Shown here one piece after another: positions 43,761 to 52,775 of a stretch of DNA of 64,000 bases. Made by a program: the position numbers and the translations under genes. Below the pieces are notes generated by a model. It was not told the DNA's origin, ran no database searches, and saw nothing but the letters and a program-made list of their open reading frames with translations. The stretch's first letter is position 1. Each line of letters opens with the position of its first letter. The stretch is from assembly GCF_007673775.1 (NCBI RefSeq), contig NZ_VEAF01000008.1, positions 150,390 through 214,389 of the forward strand. The letters are read 5' to 3'. The stretch is from Curtobacterium sp. 9128 (lineage in GTDB: Bacteria > Actinomycetota > Actinomycetes > Actinomycetales > Microbacteriaceae).

Positions 43761-46238
43761 TCACACGAGGTCGACGTCGACGGCCTCGGCGAGCTCCGTC
43801 ACCGACGAGCCGACGTGCAGCGTGAAGGTGCCCGGCTCGTACGCCCAGGCTCCGTCCCAGTGCGCGAACGCCCGTGCCGGTACCTCGATCGCGACCTCGG
43901 TCGACTCACCGGCGCCGAGCCGCACCGGGGCGAACCCGACCAGCCACCGCACGGGTCGGTCCACAGCGGAGTCGGACCGCGAGGCGTAGACCTGCACGAC
44001 GTGCTTGCCGGCACGCGCGCCGGTGTTCGCGACCGTCGCCGTGACGATCGCCGCGTCGCCCTCGCGGACGGTCGGCGTCGCGGCGAGCCCGTCGATCGTC
44101 CACGTCGTGTAGCCCAGGCCGTGGCCGAACGCGTACGCCGGCTCGGTCCCGGCGCGGAGCCAGGCCCGGTAGCCGATGTGCACGCCCTCGTCGTAGCGGA
44201 CGGCCCCGTCGACCGGGGTGACGTCGAGCACGGGCACGTCCGCCATCGCGACCGGCCAGGTCGTGGGCAGACGGCCGCCCGGCTCACGCGCACCGGTGAG
44301 CACGTCGGCGAGCGCGTTGCCGTACTCCTGCCCGCCGAACCACGTCAGCAACACCGCGGCGACGTCGTTCCGCCACGGCATCTCCACCGGCGAACCGGCG
44401 TTCACGACGACGACGGTGTTCGGGTTCGCCGCCGCGACCGCCGCGACGAGTTCGTCCTGGTGTCCGGGCAGCGCGAGCGAGGTGCGGTCGTAGCCCTCGG
44501 ACTCGACCTTCGAGTTCGTCCCGACCACGACGACGGCGACGTCCGCGCGCGTGGCGGCGGCGACGGCGTCGGCGATGAGCACCGACGGGTCCTCGTCGCT
44601 CGGCTCGGTGCCGAACTGGTACGCGAGCACCCCGCCGAGCGCCTCGTCCTGGACGATGTCGTACTCGATCCGGACGGCGAGCTGCTGGCCGGCGGTAACC
44701 GACACCGGGACGGACCTGGCCGGCGGGTTGAGGAAGGCCGCGCCGAGCTGGTCGCCCTCGTAGGGCACCTCCTCGTCGAGGAGCAGCTCGCCGTCGATCC
44801 ACATCCGCGATCGGCCGGCCGCGCCGATGCCGATCCGGATCGTTCCGGTGGTCGGTGCGGTGTACGTCGTGGTGATGTCGAGCCGGTCCGCGGTGCGGGT
44901 CGGGGCGTCACCGCCGAACCAGAACAGCGCGGTCGCCCGGCGGTCCTCGACGTACAGCTCCGACCCGTCCTCGACGAAGGCGACGCGGGCGCCCGGCTCC
45001 CCCGTCGCGGGGTTCGTGATGGTGGAGAGCGGGAACTCCGCGATGCCCTCCTGCACGACGGCGCCGATGGTGTGCTCGACGGTGGCTGACGGGAACGCCG
45101 CGCGGATGCCGTCGAGGGGCGACACGACCTGCGACGGGACGACCGTGGCGGAGCCGCCACCCTGCGTCCTGGCCTGGTCCGCGTTGTGGCCGATGACGGC
45201 GACCCGTGCCACGGCTGCCGGGTCGAGGGGCAGGACACCGGTGTTCCGGACCAGCACCGTGCCCTCGGCCTCGGCCTCGCGGACGAAGGCGACGCCGTCC
45301 TCGACGTGCACGGGCGATGCCGCGACGGGCTCGAACCCCTCGAGTGCGCCGACGCGGGCGGCCAGGGTCAGGATGCGGCGGACCTTGCGGTCGATCGCGC
45401 TCTCCGGCACCGAACCGTCCCGCACGGCGGCGAGGAGCGGCCCCTCGCTCCACCACGGGTTCGGCCCGGGCATCGCGACGTCCTGGGACGCCTTCGCCGC
45501 GTCGACCGACCGCACCCCGGTCCAGTCCGACACGACGATGCCGTCGAAGCCCCACTCCGAGTTCAGCGGCGTCTCGAGCAGGTCGTTCTCGGACGCGGTG
45601 ACGCCGTTGATGCCGTTGTACGAGGACATGACCGCCCAGGCGTGCGCCTCGGTCACGGCCTTCTCGAACGCCAGCAGGTACAGCTCCCGCAGCGCCCGGT
45701 CGGAGACCTCGGTCGAGGCGGTGAAGCGGTCGGTCTCGTAGTCGTTCGCGACGTAGTGCTTCGGGGTCGCGGCGACGCCGTTCTCCTGCACGCCGGCGAC
45801 GTAGGACGCCGCCAGGTCACCGGTGAGCACGGGGTCCTCGCTGAAGGCCTCGAAGTGTCGCCCGCCGAGCGGCGACCGGTGCAGGTTGATGGTGGGGCCG
45901 AGGACGACGTCGACGCCCTTCCGCCGGGCCTCGACGGCTGCCGCGGCGCCGTAGCGCTCCGCGATCGCGCGGTCCCAGCTCGCCGCGAGTGCGGTGGCCG
46001 ACGGCAGGTTGAGGGACGGGTCCCGCTCGTCCCAGACCTCGCCCCGGACGCCGGAGGGACCGTCCGACATCAGGATGCGGCGGAGCCCGATCTTCTCGAT
46101 GGGCCAGGTGGTCCAGAAGTCGCGTCCGGTGAGCAGCTGCACCTTCTCGTCGGTCGTCAGCTGCGCCAGGAGCGCGTCGATGCGCTCGGCGAACGGGGAC
46201 GATCCGGAGGCCGCGCTCACGGCGTTCACGGTGGTCAC
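43761..46238 (-). CDS. Glycoside hydrolase family 3 beta-glucosidase with PA14 domain
   Basis: An 825-residue enzyme. The GH3 N-terminal barrel has LMSDGPSGVRGE, KHYVANDYETDRF and the nucleophile Asp in GIVVSDWTGV. A PA14 domain is inserted in the second domain (ELYVEDRRATALFWFGGD, RMWIDGELLLDEE), and a fibronectin-III-like domain closes the protein. No signal peptide, so it acts inside the cell on imported beta-glucosides or similar sugars. It is divergent from a TetR regulator that probably controls it. The GTG at 46238 has GAGAGGA nine bases before. Confidence 0.93.
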   Translation of the reverse strand: MTTVNAVSAASGSSPFAERIDALLAQLTTDEKVQLLTGRDFWTTWPIEKIGLRRILMSDGPSGVRGEVWDERDPSLNLPSATALAASWDRAIAERYGAAAAVEARRKGVDVVLGPTINLHRSPLGGRHFEAFSEDPVLTGDLAASYVAGVQENGVAATPKHYVANDYETDRFTASTEVSDRALRELYLLAFEKAVTEAHAWAVMSSYNGINGVTASENDLLETPLNSEWGFDGIVVSDWTGVRSVDAAKASQDVAMPGPNPWWSEGPLLAAVRDGSVPESAIDRKVRRILTLAARVGALEGFEPVAASPVHVEDGVAFVREAEAEGTVLVRNTGVLPLDPAAVARVAVIGHNADQARTQGGGSATVVPSQVVSPLDGIRAAFPSATVEHTIGAVVQEGIAEFPLSTITNPATGEPGARVAFVEDGSELYVEDRRATALFWFGGDAPTRTADRLDITTTYTAPTTGTIRIGIGAAGRSRMWIDGELLLDEEVPYEGDQLGAAFLNPPARSVPVSVTAGQQLAVRIEYDIVQDEALGGVLAYQFGTEPSDEDPSVLIADAVAAATRADVAVVVVGTNSKVESEGYDRTSLALPGHQDELVAAVAAANPNTVVVVNAGSPVEMPWRNDVAAVLLTWFGGQEYGNALADVLTGAREPGGRLPTTWPVAMADVPVLDVTPVDGAVRYDEGVHIGYRAWLRAGTEPAYAFGHGLGYTTWTIDGLAATPTVREGDAAIVTATVANTGARAGKHVVQVYASRSDSAVDRPVRWLVGFAPVRLGAGESTEVAIEVPARAFAHWDGAWAYEPGTFTLHVGSSVTELAEAVDVDLV

Positions 46239-46364
46239 GATGGTGGTTCCTCTCGTCGCGGTCGGTGCGGCCTGGGCCACGCGACCTCCGTCGGGCGCCG
46301 CCGTCGTCGGCGACTCGCGCGCCTCCGTCGGCGGCTGGCGCCACGGTACCACGCAATACCTAAC

Positions 46365-46374
46365 ACCACTTGGT
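46365..46374. promoter_or_regulatory. Probable TetR operator between bgl and tetR
   Basis: ACCA-CT-TGGT lies in an AT-rich patch (CAATACCTAACACCACTTGG) between the divergent genes, with a minus-strand TAGGTATTG that can serve as -10 for the beta-glucosidase. Confidence 0.5.
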
Positions 46375-46396
46375 TTTTGGCTCCGCGCACGAGCGG

Positions 46397-46402
46397 TACA
46401 GT
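46397..46402 (+). promoter_or_regulatory. Leaderless -10 element (TACAGT) of the tetR gene
   Basis: TACAGT, six bases, then ATG at 46409. Confidence 0.65.
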
Positions 46403-46408
46403 CCTGCC

Positions 46409-46999
46409 ATGACACGACGGGGTTCCTACGCGAAGGGCATCGCCAAACGCGAGGAGATCCTCACGGTGGCACTGGAACTCGTGGCCCAGCAGGGGTTCCG
46501 GCGGACGAGCATCAAGGACATCGCGGATGCGGTCGGTCTCACGCAGGCCGGGCTGCTGCACTACTTCGACTCCAAGGACGAGCTCTGGGTGGAGATCCTC
46601 CGCCGCCGAGACGAGATCGACAACGCCACCGACTGGCACGCGGCGGACCCCGGCGAGCTGCTCGCCACGATCGTCCGGCACAACACCGAGGTGCCGGGGC
46701 TCGTGCAGATGTTCGTGAACCTGTCCGCCGCCGCCGCGACCGACCAGGACCACCCGGCACACGCCTACTTCCAGGAGCGGTACGAGAACTCGCGTCGCAC
46801 GATGGCAGCCGACTTCCGTGCCATGCAGCAGGACGGTCGCCTCCGGCAGGACGTCGACGCCGAACAGCTCACCAGCACCCTGCTCGCCGTCTCGGACGGC
46901 ATGCAGATCCAGTGGCTGTACGACCCGTCCCGTGACATGGCGAGGCACGTCGAGCTCGTCGTGCGCCTGGCCGTCGCCCAGGTCGCCACCACCTCCTGA
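46409..46999 (+). CDS. TetR-family regulator of the beta-glucosidase
   Basis: A 196-residue protein. The helix-turn-helix is complete: KREEILTVALELVAQQGF, then IKDIADAVGLTQAGLLHYFDSKDELW. The C-terminal ligand domain belongs to the TetR type often found beside glycoside hydrolases in actinobacteria (DPSRDMARHVELVVRL). Divergent from the GH3 gene with a short dyad between, it probably represses sugar utilisation until an inducing sugar binds. Confidence 0.9.
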   Translation: MTRRGSYAKGIAKREEILTVALELVAQQGFRRTSIKDIADAVGLTQAGLLHYFDSKDELWVEILRRRDEIDNATDWHAADPGELLATIVRHNTEVPGLVQMFVNLSAAAATDQDHPAHAYFQERYENSRRTMAADFRAMQQDGRLRQDVDAEQLTSTLLAVSDGMQIQWLYDPSRDMARHVELVVRLAVAQVATTS

Positions 47000-47010
47000 C
47001 CGACGGCGCG

Positions 47011-47028
47011 GACGGGAGGCTCGGTGCC
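47011..47028. repeat. REP-like half element
   Basis: GACGGGAGGCTCGGTGCC, the left arm of the palindrome family without its partner arm, 12 bases after the tetR stop. Confidence 0.75.
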
Positions 47029-47140
47029 GGTCCGCCGTGAGAGGTACCGCCAGTGCCTGGTCGCGTCCACCGCCCGCACGGCAGGATGGGAGCATCAGGC
47101 ACGAGCGTGAGCTCGACCCTCGACGATGAGCGGAGGCGCG

Positions 47141-48004
47141 ATGACGCGCGTAGTGGTGACCGGCGGCAGCGGCAAGCTCGGACGGGCGGTGGTGCGCGAC
47201 CTCGACGCGCACGGGTACGACGTGGTCCTCCTCGACCGCGTGCCCTCGCCGGACAAGCCGGAGCGGGTGCAGTTCGTCCGCACCGACCTGACCGACCACG
47301 GCCAGGTGCTGAACGCCCTGCTCGGTGTCGACGACCGCTACGACTCGGTCGACGCGGTGGTGCACCTCGCGGCCATCCCGGCCCCGGGCCAGGTCCCCGA
47401 CGTGGCCCTCATCACGAACAACGTCACCGCGTCGATCAACGTCTTCCACGCGGCCCGTGCCGCGAAGATCACGAACGTGGTGTGGGCCTCGAGCGAGACC
47501 CTCCTCGGCATCCCGATGGGCGAGCACCACCCGCCCTACCTGCCCGTCGACGAGGGGTTCGCGGTCCGCCCGCAGTCGTCGTACTCGCTCGGCAAGGCCG
47601 TCGAGGAGGAGATGGCCCGGCACTTCACCCGCTGGGACCCGACGCTGAAGATGATCGGGCTGCGGTTCTCGAACGTCATGGACGAGACCGACTACCCGTC
47701 GTACCCGTGGGACGCCACCCCAGAGGCGAAGATCTTCAACCTGTGGTCCTACATCGACTCCCGCGACGGCGCCCAGGCGGTGCGCAAGGCGCTCGAGGCC
47801 GACCTGACCGGCTTCGAGGCGTTCGTCATCGCGAGCCCGGACACCGTGATGGACACCCCGACGATCGAGCTCGTCGAGCGGTTCGTCCCGGACATCGAGC
47901 GCCGCGCGGACATCGACGGCGTCAGCTCACTGCTGTCGAGCGAGAAGGCCCGTGAGCTCCTCGGCTACGACCCGCAGCACAGCTGGCGCGACCACCGCTC
48001 CTGA
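47141..48004 (+). CDS. NAD-dependent epimerase/dehydratase (extended SDR)
   Basis: A 287-residue extended SDR: nucleotide motif VTGGSGKLGRAV, VHLAAIPAPG, and the active-site YSLGK with upstream WASSETLLG. Family members act as nucleotide-sugar epimerases or uronate dehydrogenases; this sequence has the AAIPAPG and SYIDSRDGAQA regions common in uronate-dehydrogenase-like proteins, but I cannot be specific. GGAGG lies four bases before the ATG at 47141; an in-frame ATG at 47126 is a less likely start. CAGGAT at 47082 may be its -10. Confidence 0.87.
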   Translation: MTRVVVTGGSGKLGRAVVRDLDAHGYDVVLLDRVPSPDKPERVQFVRTDLTDHGQVLNALLGVDDRYDSVDAVVHLAAIPAPGQVPDVALITNNVTASINVFHAARAAKITNVVWASSETLLGIPMGEHHPPYLPVDEGFAVRPQSSYSLGKAVEEEMARHFTRWDPTLKMIGLRFSNVMDETDYPSYPWDATPEAKIFNLWSYIDSRDGAQAVRKALEADLTGFEAFVIASPDTVMDTPTIELVERFVPDIERRADIDGVSSLLSSEKARELLGYDPQHSWRDHRS

Positions 48005-48007
48005 TCG

Positions 48008-49588
48008 TCAGGCGGGCAGGAGCAGTCCGTCGAGCACCAGGCCGCGCGCGGCGGGCAGCAGGTCCGCGGCGAGCGCCTGCTCGTCGACCCCGGTGATCTG
48101 CGCGAGCGCTCCGACGATCGCCGCCACCGACAGGTCACCGTCGCACGCGCCGACGAACGCGGCGAGCGCGGTGTCGGCGTCGACCCTGCGCCCGAAGCCG
48201 CCGCCCTGCACGAGCGTCATCACGGTGGGGTCGTCGTTGCCCGGCCAGTAGTGGCGCTCCTCGGTGACGTCACCGGCGACCGTCAGGTGTGCCGATGCGA
48301 GGGCGGTGTCGTCGTGTGCGGCCAACCACGCGACCGCGTCGAGGAGGCGGGCCACCGTCGCGCCGAGCCCCGCGGGGTTGGAGCCGAGGGTCTCGGGGAC
48401 GCGCTCGAACCGTCGGAGCCGAGCCGAGCCTCCCGTGCGCACCGAACCGGCCACGGGACGACGCACGACGACGTAGCCGAAGCCGACGCCGGTGACCTTC
48501 CGTGCCTGGAAGTCGTCGAGCCAGGCGGCCACGAGTCGGTCGAACGCCGCGGTCCCGGGTTTCGTTCCGCCGTCGCGGATCCAGGTCTCGGCGTAGGCGT
48601 TCGGGTCCTGCCGCTCGCGTTCGACGACCCACACGTCGAGGTCGGTGTCCTCGAACCAGGCGCGGACCCGGTCGAGGCCGTCGACGCCCCAGTGGTACTC
48701 CCAGTTGCCGAGCAGCTGGGCGGTGCCTCCGGGTTCGAGGTGGTCGGCGAGCCCGCGCAGGACGGTCTCGACCAGCGCGTCGCCGACCATGCCGCCGTCG
48801 CGGTACTCGTACGCGGGGACGCCCTCGCTCCGGGGTGTGATGACGAACGGCGGGTTCGACACGATGCGGTCGAACCGCTCCCCCGCGACCGGCTCGAACA
48901 GCGAGCCGAGGCGGAACTCGATCCCGTCGATGCCGTTGAGCTCGGCGTTGAACCGGGCGATGTCGAGGGCGCGGCGGGAGATGTCGGTGGCGACGACCTC
49001 GTCGGCGAAGCGGCGCGCGTGCATGGCCTGGATGCCGCACCCGGTGCCGAGGTCGAGCACGCGGCGGACGGGCACGGGGACCTGCAGCCCGCTCAGCGTG
49101 GTGGTGGCGCCGCCGATGCCGAGCACGTGCTCCTCGTCGAGCGCGGCGCCGAGGGCGAGTTCCCCGAGGTCCGAGACGACCCACCAGCTGCCGGCACCCG
49201 CGTCGTCGACGAACGCGTACGGACGGAGGTCGACCGTCGGGAGCACGTGCTCGTCCTCGGATCGCAGGAGTCCGGCCGCGGCGACCCCGTCGATCCCCGC
49301 GGACGGGAAGGCCCGCTCGGCGTCGGCCTGCGGAACGGCGAGGCCGAGGACGAACAGCCGGGCGAGCGTGGCCAGCGGGGTCGTGGGACGAGCGTCGAGC
49401 GCACGGAGGGCGGCGACCCGGTTCCCCCGGTGCAGCGCAGCCGCGGCGTCGGTGCCCCAGAGCGCGTCCACACCCTCCACGGTAAACCCGGCCGCGGTGA
49501 GGTCCGCTGCGAGCGCCGTCGTGACCCGTGGGTCCGTGGCGATCGTCGGCAGTGCGTGTGTCCGAGGCCGGTCCGTCGGCGCGCTCAC
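48008..49588 (-). CDS. Class I SAM-dependent methyltransferase (N-acting type)
   Basis: A 526-residue protein. The SAM-binding motif LDLGTGCGIQAM (about 180) and the catalytic NPPF of N-methyltransferases (HemK/RsmC-like) are both present. An N-terminal domain (about 15-130) and a C-terminal domain (about 410-526) of unknown fold flank it, an architecture (DUF7059/DUF7782-like) typical of actinobacteria. The target, perhaps rRNA or a release factor, is not known. The GTG start overlaps the stop of the ArsR-like gene, so the two are cotranslated. Confidence 0.85.
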   Translation of the reverse strand: MSAPTDRPRTHALPTIATDPRVTTALAADLTAAGFTVEGVDALWGTDAAAALHRGNRVAALRALDARPTTPLATLARLFVLGLAVPQADAERAFPSAGIDGVAAAGLLRSEDEHVLPTVDLRPYAFVDDAGAGSWWVVSDLGELALGAALDEEHVLGIGGATTTLSGLQVPVPVRRVLDLGTGCGIQAMHARRFADEVVATDISRRALDIARFNAELNGIDGIEFRLGSLFEPVAGERFDRIVSNPPFVITPRSEGVPAYEYRDGGMVGDALVETVLRGLADHLEPGGTAQLLGNWEYHWGVDGLDRVRAWFEDTDLDVWVVERERQDPNAYAETWIRDGGTKPGTAAFDRLVAAWLDDFQARKVTGVGFGYVVVRRPVAGSVRTGGSARLRRFERVPETLGSNPAGLGATVARLLDAVAWLAAHDDTALASAHLTVAGDVTEERHYWPGNDDPTVMTLVQGGGFGRRVDADTALAAFVGACDGDLSVAAIVGALAQITGVDEQALAADLLPAARGLVLDGLLLPA

Positions 49589-49950
49589 GCGGGGACCTCG
49601 GCGCGCAGCAGTTCGGCGGGCACGTGCCAGTCGAGCACCAGGTCGAGGAGCCCCGGGAACCGCTGCTCGACGTCCTCGACGCGTGCGCGGCTGCTCCGGG
49701 TCAGGCCCTCCTGGTGCTGTTCGAGGAGCCCGGCCTCGCGGAGGACGCGGAAGTGGTGCGTCAGCGTCGACTTCGGCCGGTCGATCCCCACCCACCCGCA
49801 ACTACGCACGCCACCGGCGGCGTCGACGAGGTAGCGGTGCATGATCGCCAGCCGGATCGGGTCCGAGAGGGCGTCCATCACGGTGGGCAGGTCCATCTCG
49901 GCGACCGACGGCTGCGGGAGCCGTTCGGGGGCGGCGGTGCGCTCGGGCAT
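49585..49950 (-). CDS. ArsR-type winged-helix regulator
   Basis: A 121-residue regulator. The ArsR-like winged helix is at residues 20-90: VMDALSDPIRLAIMHRYLV, then RPKSTLTHHFRVLREAGLLE. No metal-binding Cys pair in the recognition helix, so it probably senses an organic signal. It overlaps the methyltransferase gene and is divergent from an MFS transporter, with two GTACGA-type inverted repeats between. The likely target is the transporter and its own operon. Confidence 0.87.
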   Translation of the reverse strand: MPERTAAPERLPQPSVAEMDLPTVMDALSDPIRLAIMHRYLVDAAGGVRSCGWVGIDRPKSTLTHHFRVLREAGLLEQHQEGLTRSSRARVEDVEQRFPGLLDLVLDWHVPAELLRAEVPA

Positions 49951-49979
49951 GGACGGGACGCTACCACCGTTGCCTCCGC

Positions 49980-50038
49980 AGTACGACTTGCGTCGTACTG
50001 CAAGGTACGGTACCAATTCGGTACGACTTCTTTCGTAC
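49980..50038. promoter_or_regulatory. Two operators for the ArsR-type regulator
   Basis: AGTACGAC-TTGC-GTCGTACT (49980-49999) is a perfect inverted repeat; GTACGA-CTTCTT-TCGTAC (50021-50038) is a second. Their centres are 40 bases apart. The second sits directly upstream of the transporter ribosome-binding site. Confidence 0.8.
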
Positions 50039-50052
50039 TGGGAGGCATGCCC

Positions 50053-51309
50053 ATGCAGTCAGCTCGCTCCGTCGCCGGGTTCTGGATCATCGCGGCGATG
50101 CTGCTCGTCGCGATGGCGTCGTCCGCCGTGCCGTCGCCGATCTACCCCGTGTACGCGGCCGAGTGGCACCTCACGCCGCTCATGCTCACCGGGGTCTTCG
50201 CGATCTACGTCGCCGGACTGCTCGTCAGCCTGCTCGTCGCCGGGCGCCTGTCCGACCACGTCGGGCGGAAGCCCGTGCTCGTCGTCGGTGGGCTCGGCGT
50301 CGTGGCGTCGCTCGCGCTGTTCGCGGTCGCGGACGGCCTGGGTGCGCTGATCGTCGACCGCATCGTGCAGGGCGTCTCCGTCGGGCTGCTGATCGGGTCC
50401 CTCGGTGCCGCGCTCATCGACCACTCCCTCGAGGCGCACCCGAACCTCGCCGGCGTGCTGAACGGTGTCGTGCCGCCGGTCGCACTCGCAGCGGGTGCCC
50501 TGTCGAGCGGTGCACTCGTGGAGTGGGGCCCGGCGCCGGAGCAGTTCGTCTACGTGCTGTTCGGCGTGCTCCTGCTCCTCATGGTGCTCGCACTCTGGAT
50601 CGTCCCCGAACGGGTCACCCGACGTCCGGGTGCCCTGCGCTCCCTGCGCCCGACGATCTCGGTCCCCCGGTCGTCGCGTCGGCTCTTCCGCAGCGTCAGC
50701 GGGTCGCTCGTCGCCAGCTGGGCGCTCGGTGGCATGTTCCTGTCGCTCGTGCCGTCAGCACTCAGCGCCGTGTTCGGCATCGAGAACCACTTCGCCGCCG
50801 GTGCGCTCATCGCCGTCGTCACCGGGGTCGGTGCGCTGACCGGTCTCGCGATCCAGCGGCTCGACACGCGGATCGCGGTCTTCGTGGGGCTCGTGGGACT
50901 CATCCTCGGGCCCGTCCTCACCGTCGTGTTCGTGGTCGCGCACGCACTCCCGGGCCTCGTGGTCGGCAGCGCCGTCGCCGGGGTCGGTTTCGGTGCCGGG
51001 TTCCAGGCGCCGCTCCGGATGCTCCTCGCCACCGCCGCACCCACGCACCGTGCCGGGCTGCTCTCGACGATCTACATCGTCAGCTACCTGGCGTTCGGCG
51101 TTCCGGCGGTCGTCGGGGGTCTGCTCGAGCCGGCGGTCGGCTTCGTCCCGGTGATCGCCGGGTACGGCGCGTTCATCGTGCTCGCGGCGGCCGTCGCCCT
51201 CGTGCTGCAGCTCGTGTCGCGGGACGCCGCCGATGTCGAGGAGCAGGCCGCCGAGACCCTCGAGCGCACTGCGACGGGGTCGGTCCGGGCGGTGCGCACG
51301 GCCGACTGA
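50053..51309 (+). CDS. MFS transporter, probable drug efflux
   Basis: A 418-residue, twelve-helix MFS protein: motif A-like GRLSDHVGRKPVLVVGGL between helices 2 and 3, and YVAGLLVSLL typical of DHA1 exporters. The C-terminal tail is hydrophilic. It is divergently controlled by the ArsR-type regulator, an arrangement common for inducible efflux. ATG 50053 is preferred over 50047 because GGGAGG then lies at a normal distance. Confidence 0.88.
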   Translation: MQSARSVAGFWIIAAMLLVAMASSAVPSPIYPVYAAEWHLTPLMLTGVFAIYVAGLLVSLLVAGRLSDHVGRKPVLVVGGLGVVASLALFAVADGLGALIVDRIVQGVSVGLLIGSLGAALIDHSLEAHPNLAGVLNGVVPPVALAAGALSSGALVEWGPAPEQFVYVLFGVLLLLMVLALWIVPERVTRRPGALRSLRPTISVPRSSRRLFRSVSGSLVASWALGGMFLSLVPSALSAVFGIENHFAAGALIAVVTGVGALTGLAIQRLDTRIAVFVGLVGLILGPVLTVVFVVAHALPGLVVGSAVAGVGFGAGFQAPLRMLLATAAPTHRAGLLSTIYIVSYLAFGVPAVVGGLLEPAVGFVPVIAGYGAFIVLAAAVALVLQLVSRDAADVEEQAAETLERTATGSVRAVRTAD

Positions 51310-51397
51310 CGGCCGTGCGCGGCGGGCGCGGCGCACGGTGCGGCGTTGACCGCGCCGTGCGACGTCGACCGTCCGTGCGGCGATGAGCGTCCGGGCG

Positions 51398-51526
51398 GCA
51401 AGCCGCACCGTGCAGCGTTGGTCCTCCGTGCGGCGTTCACCGCACCGTGCGCCGGTAGCGCCCCGCACCAGGCGGACAACGCCGCACCACCCCCGCCACG
51501 CGTGCACAACCCCGCACCGTGCGCCG
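51398..51526. repeat. 129-base repeat, copy 1
   Basis: Nearly identical to 51571-51699 (I count two differences). The unit contains several GCACCGTGC words that make it internally repetitive. Confidence 0.88.
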
Positions 51527-51570
51527 AAAGCCGGGCGCCTCGACGCGGCGCACGCGGCACGGTATGGCGC

Positions 51571-51699
51571 GCAAGCCGCACCGTGCAGCGTTGGTCCTCC
51601 GTGCGGCGTTCACCGCACCGTGCGCCGGTAGTGCCCCGCACCAGGCAGACAACGCCGCACCACCCCCGCCACGCGTGCACAACCCCGCACCGTGCGCCG
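51571..51699. repeat. 129-base repeat, copy 2
   Basis: Second copy of the 51398 element, start-to-start spacing 173 bases. Confidence 0.88.
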
Positions 51700-51784
51700 G
51701 AGTACCCGGCACGCCGATCGCCGCACCGTGCCGCGTCGGCCGTCCGCACGGGCAACGCCGCACCGTGCACCGGACGCCCGCCCC

Positions 51785-52210
51785 CTAATTCGTCGGACGC
51801 GCCGACCGCCCCATGCTCCGGTGCGCGTCGTCGTGGGCGGCATCGACATCCGCCTTGCCCCGGTCGGCAGCGTTCCGCAGCCACCGCGGTCCGCGCGCCT
51901 TCGCCCAGTCCCAGAAACGGTGCAGCTGAGCCCGGAGCCACGTGATGATCCGGTGGAAGAAGTGGAACTCGCTCGCCAGGACCGTCAGGCCGATGAACAC
52001 GACCAGCCATCCGGGCCCGGGAAGCGGCACGAGGATCAGCCCGATCACGACGACGAGCCCACCGACGATCCCGACGAGCACCTTGTAGAAGAGGTGGACG
52101 TGCGGCCGCGCGTGGATCCACTCGCGCATCCGGTGGAACCACCGGAATCGCTGCCGCAGCGGTGCGGCACCGGGGTCCGCCGCGGTCCGCTGGTTCGGGT
52201 CGCCTTCCAT
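51785..52210 (-). CDS. PGPGW-motif membrane protein
   Basis: A 141-residue protein with two transmembrane helices (about residues 43-62 and 65-82) separated by VPLPGPGWLVV, the defining PGPGW motif of this small family (TIGR02611-like). Charged, Arg- and His-rich flanks precede and follow the helices. The family is widespread in actinobacteria, often near polysaccharide or stress genes, with no known biochemical role. ATG 52210 gives a normal family length. Confidence 0.85.
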   Translation of the reverse strand: MEGDPNQRTAADPGAAPLRQRFRWFHRMREWIHARPHVHLFYKVLVGIVGGLVVVIGLILVPLPGPGWLVVFIGLTVLASEFHFFHRIITWLRAQLHRFWDWAKARGPRWLRNAADRGKADVDAAHDDAHRSMGRSARPTN

Positions 52211-52376
52211 GTGGAAACGGTAGGGCGCGCGGCTGGGAAACGGCAGCGCGGCCGGTGGGCAGTCGCCTCGCTGCGCAGCCGCCAGACGGCGTTCCGCGCT
52301 CAGCGACACTTCACGGCCCGCGGAGCGCGTGAACGGTCGCTGGGCGCGAGGAGCCGCGTGGTCGACACGGCTCGAA

Positions 52377-52387
52377 CTGGAGGCTCG
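52377..52387. repeat. REP-like half element
   Basis: CTGGAGGCTCG directly abuts the stop of the DksA-like gene. The complementary arm is missing. Confidence 0.7.
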
Positions 52388-52720
52388 TCACGCGTGCGCG
52401 ACGCAGGTCGCAGCCCACGGGACTGCCGCCAGTCGTGCCTCCGGGATCGGCTCGCCGCCGACGGCACACGTCCCGTAGGTGCCCGCGTCGAGCCGTGCGA
52501 GTGCGGCGTCCACCTGCTCGATGCGTCGTCGGGCGTCGTCCCGGACTGCGCCGAGCGAGCCTCGTTCCCACGCCAACGTCGCGCCCTCGGGGTCGTGCTC
52601 GTCGTCGGTGTTGGCGCCGTCGCGGGCATCGCTCACGTCGCGCATGCTCCGCTCGACGTCGGCGAGCAGCTTGACGGCACGGCTCCGCTCGGTCGTCAGC
52701 GCGGCGCGGGGATCGTCCAT
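52388..52720 (-). CDS. DksA/TraR-like protein with degenerate zinc finger
   Basis: A 110-residue protein. A long N-terminal coiled coil (about residues 10-70) is followed by the DksA/TraR C-terminal finger: YGTCAVGGEPIPEARLAAVP and TCVAHA. The usual four Cys ligands are reduced to Cys, Gly, Cys, His, so zinc binding may be weak or lost. DksA-like proteins bind RNA polymerase through the secondary channel; small actinobacterial relatives are general stress regulators. It is convergent with nothing and divergent from the LLM gene 55 bases away. Confidence 0.82.
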   Translation of the reverse strand: MDDPRAALTTERSRAVKLLADVERSMRDVSDARDGANTDDEHDPEGATLAWERGSLGAVRDDARRRIEQVDAALARLDAGTYGTCAVGGEPIPEARLAAVPWAATCVAHA

Positions 52721-52775
52721 GCCCGCGACCGTAGTCCGTCGGAATGCCCGGGTGCACGGATGCGTTCGCATGCAC

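Larger units (their letters stand above)
51310..51784. other. Non-coding repeat-rich tract
   Basis: No gene is supported. The tract holds two 129-base direct repeats and about a dozen copies of CGCACCGTGC-like words, many in both orientations. It lies between the convergent MFS and PGPGW genes. Confidence 0.8.

Noticed and set aside
42171..45089. A 972-codon open frame on the plus strand covering the LLM gene and the start of the beta-glucosidase
   Set aside because: Composition is Arg/Pro/Gly rich without motifs; the overlapping frames on both strands encode recognised enzymes. Shadow of GC-rich codon use.
51310..51784. Repeat tract considered as a CRISPR array
   Set aside because: The two 129-base copies are far too long for CRISPR repeats, with only one interval and no regular spacing.
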